In this document: positions 62,948-64,000 of the stretch, piece after piece
Layout: each line of letters starts with the position of its first letter
Numbering within the stretch: the first letter of the stretch is position 1
DNA from: Acidithiobacillus ferrianus
GTDB taxonomy: Bacteria; Pseudomonadota; Gammaproteobacteria; Acidithiobacillales; Acidithiobacillaceae
Assembly: GCF_010378095.1 (NCBI RefSeq)
Contig: NZ_WNJL01000001.1
Location: 62,001 to 126,000, forward strand
DNA: 64,000 bases
Direction of reading: 5' to 3'
Notes under the pieces: generated by a model
Databases searched by the model: none
Told to the model about the DNA's origin: nothing
What the model saw: only the letters and a program-made list of their open reading frames with translations
Made by a program: the position numbers and the translations under genes

Positions 62948-62956
62948 AGAATAGCA
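62948..62956 (-). promoter_or_regulatory. Candidate extended -10 promoter for the membrane protein gene
   Basis: Minus strand TGCTATTCT (62956-62948), an extended -10 with 4 of 6 matches, about 33 bases before the ATG. No good -35 is visible. Confidence 0.35.
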
Positions 62957-63001
62957 AATCGCGGCCGGATATTCGACGACGTATGGCGCATCCCCTGCAG
63001 A

Positions 63002-63051
63002 GGGACAACCGCCCTGGGCGGTGCTACACTGCTGGTATTGACCGAATGGTC
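63002..63051 (+). promoter_or_regulatory. Candidate tetR promoter with two dyad operators
   Basis: GGGACA (63002-63007), 17-base spacer, TACACT (63025-63030). A perfect palindrome ACCGCCC-T-GGGCGGT (63008-63022) fills the spacer. A second dyad, GACC-GAAT-GGTC (63040-63051, within TTGACCGAATGGTCGG), covers the expected start site. Both positions suit repression by a dimeric regulator. Confidence 0.45.
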
Positions 63052-63105
63052 GGGCGCGCGCCACCACCGTCGCCAGTACCGGGTTTTGGTTCTGAGGAGA
63101 GTTTC

Positions 63106-64000
<895 letters not shown>

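Overview
The window is a dense, GC-rich stretch of a Gram-negative chromosome. Gene families and their order (a complete dcw cell-wall/division cluster, an LPS inner-core operon, biotin synthesis with bioH, Fis-like factor, SspA/SspB, RNase T, LpxC, DciA) indicate a proteobacterium near the Gamma/Acidithiobacillia branch. Acidithiobacillus is my best guess from overall gene composition, but nothing here proves the genus. No phage, IS element, CRISPR array or tRNA was seen. The only RNA gene recognised is RNase P RNA.

Layout. (1) 1-3045, minus strand: a NodB-type deacetylase, a flavin-dependent halogenase-like enzyme and a chorismatase cut by the left edge; together they look like the end of an aryl-polyene/xanthomonadin-type pigment locus. 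(2) 3046-9687: sspB plus a lytic transglycosylase (plus strand) facing an aroQ-accB-accC-prmA-zinc-ribbon-fis operon (minus strand), then a ferritin-fold di-iron protein. (3) 9919-27360, minus strand: the dcw cluster, transcribed mraZ-rsmH-ftsL-ftsI-murE-murF-mraY-murD-ftsW-murG-murC-murB-ddl-ftsQ-ftsA-ftsZ, with a textbook MraZ operator in front. (4) 27361-36519: AT-rich spacer, rnpB with its own promoter, a small unknown gene, cca, an acyl-CoA synthetase, sspA, then lpxC, dciA and secA. (5) 36534-48028, plus strand: argJ, a Nudix/ThiE-like fusion and then an envelope operon (polyprenyl-phosphate glycosyltransferase, deacetylase, GT4, GT9, O-antigen ligase, WaaE-like GT2, WaaC, a CX5R phosphatase, WaaA). 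(6) 48017-52561, minus strand: comF, trmL, and an ovoA plus PLP-lyase pair predicted to make ovothiol. (7) 52677-56180: bioF-bioH-bioC-bioD. (8) 56297-64000: htpX, both N-degron aminoacyl transferases (aat, bpt), fetB-like permease, rnt, an iron-sulfur flavin reductase, small unknown genes, a TetR regulator and the start of argB.

Many genes are joined by ATGA, GTGA or TTGA stop/start overlaps, implying long translationally coupled operons. Several real starts are GTG or TTG (sspB, comF, rnt, rsmH, aat, the GT4 and others), and the edge-truncated chorismatase was found by direct translation. The most interesting points are the pigment-locus fragment, the ovoA/ovoB-like operon with a perfect 9-bp dyad in front, the overlapping divergent comF/bioF promoters that predict a leaderless bioF mRNA, a possible lipid A aminosugar module, and a phosphatase embedded in the LPS core operon.
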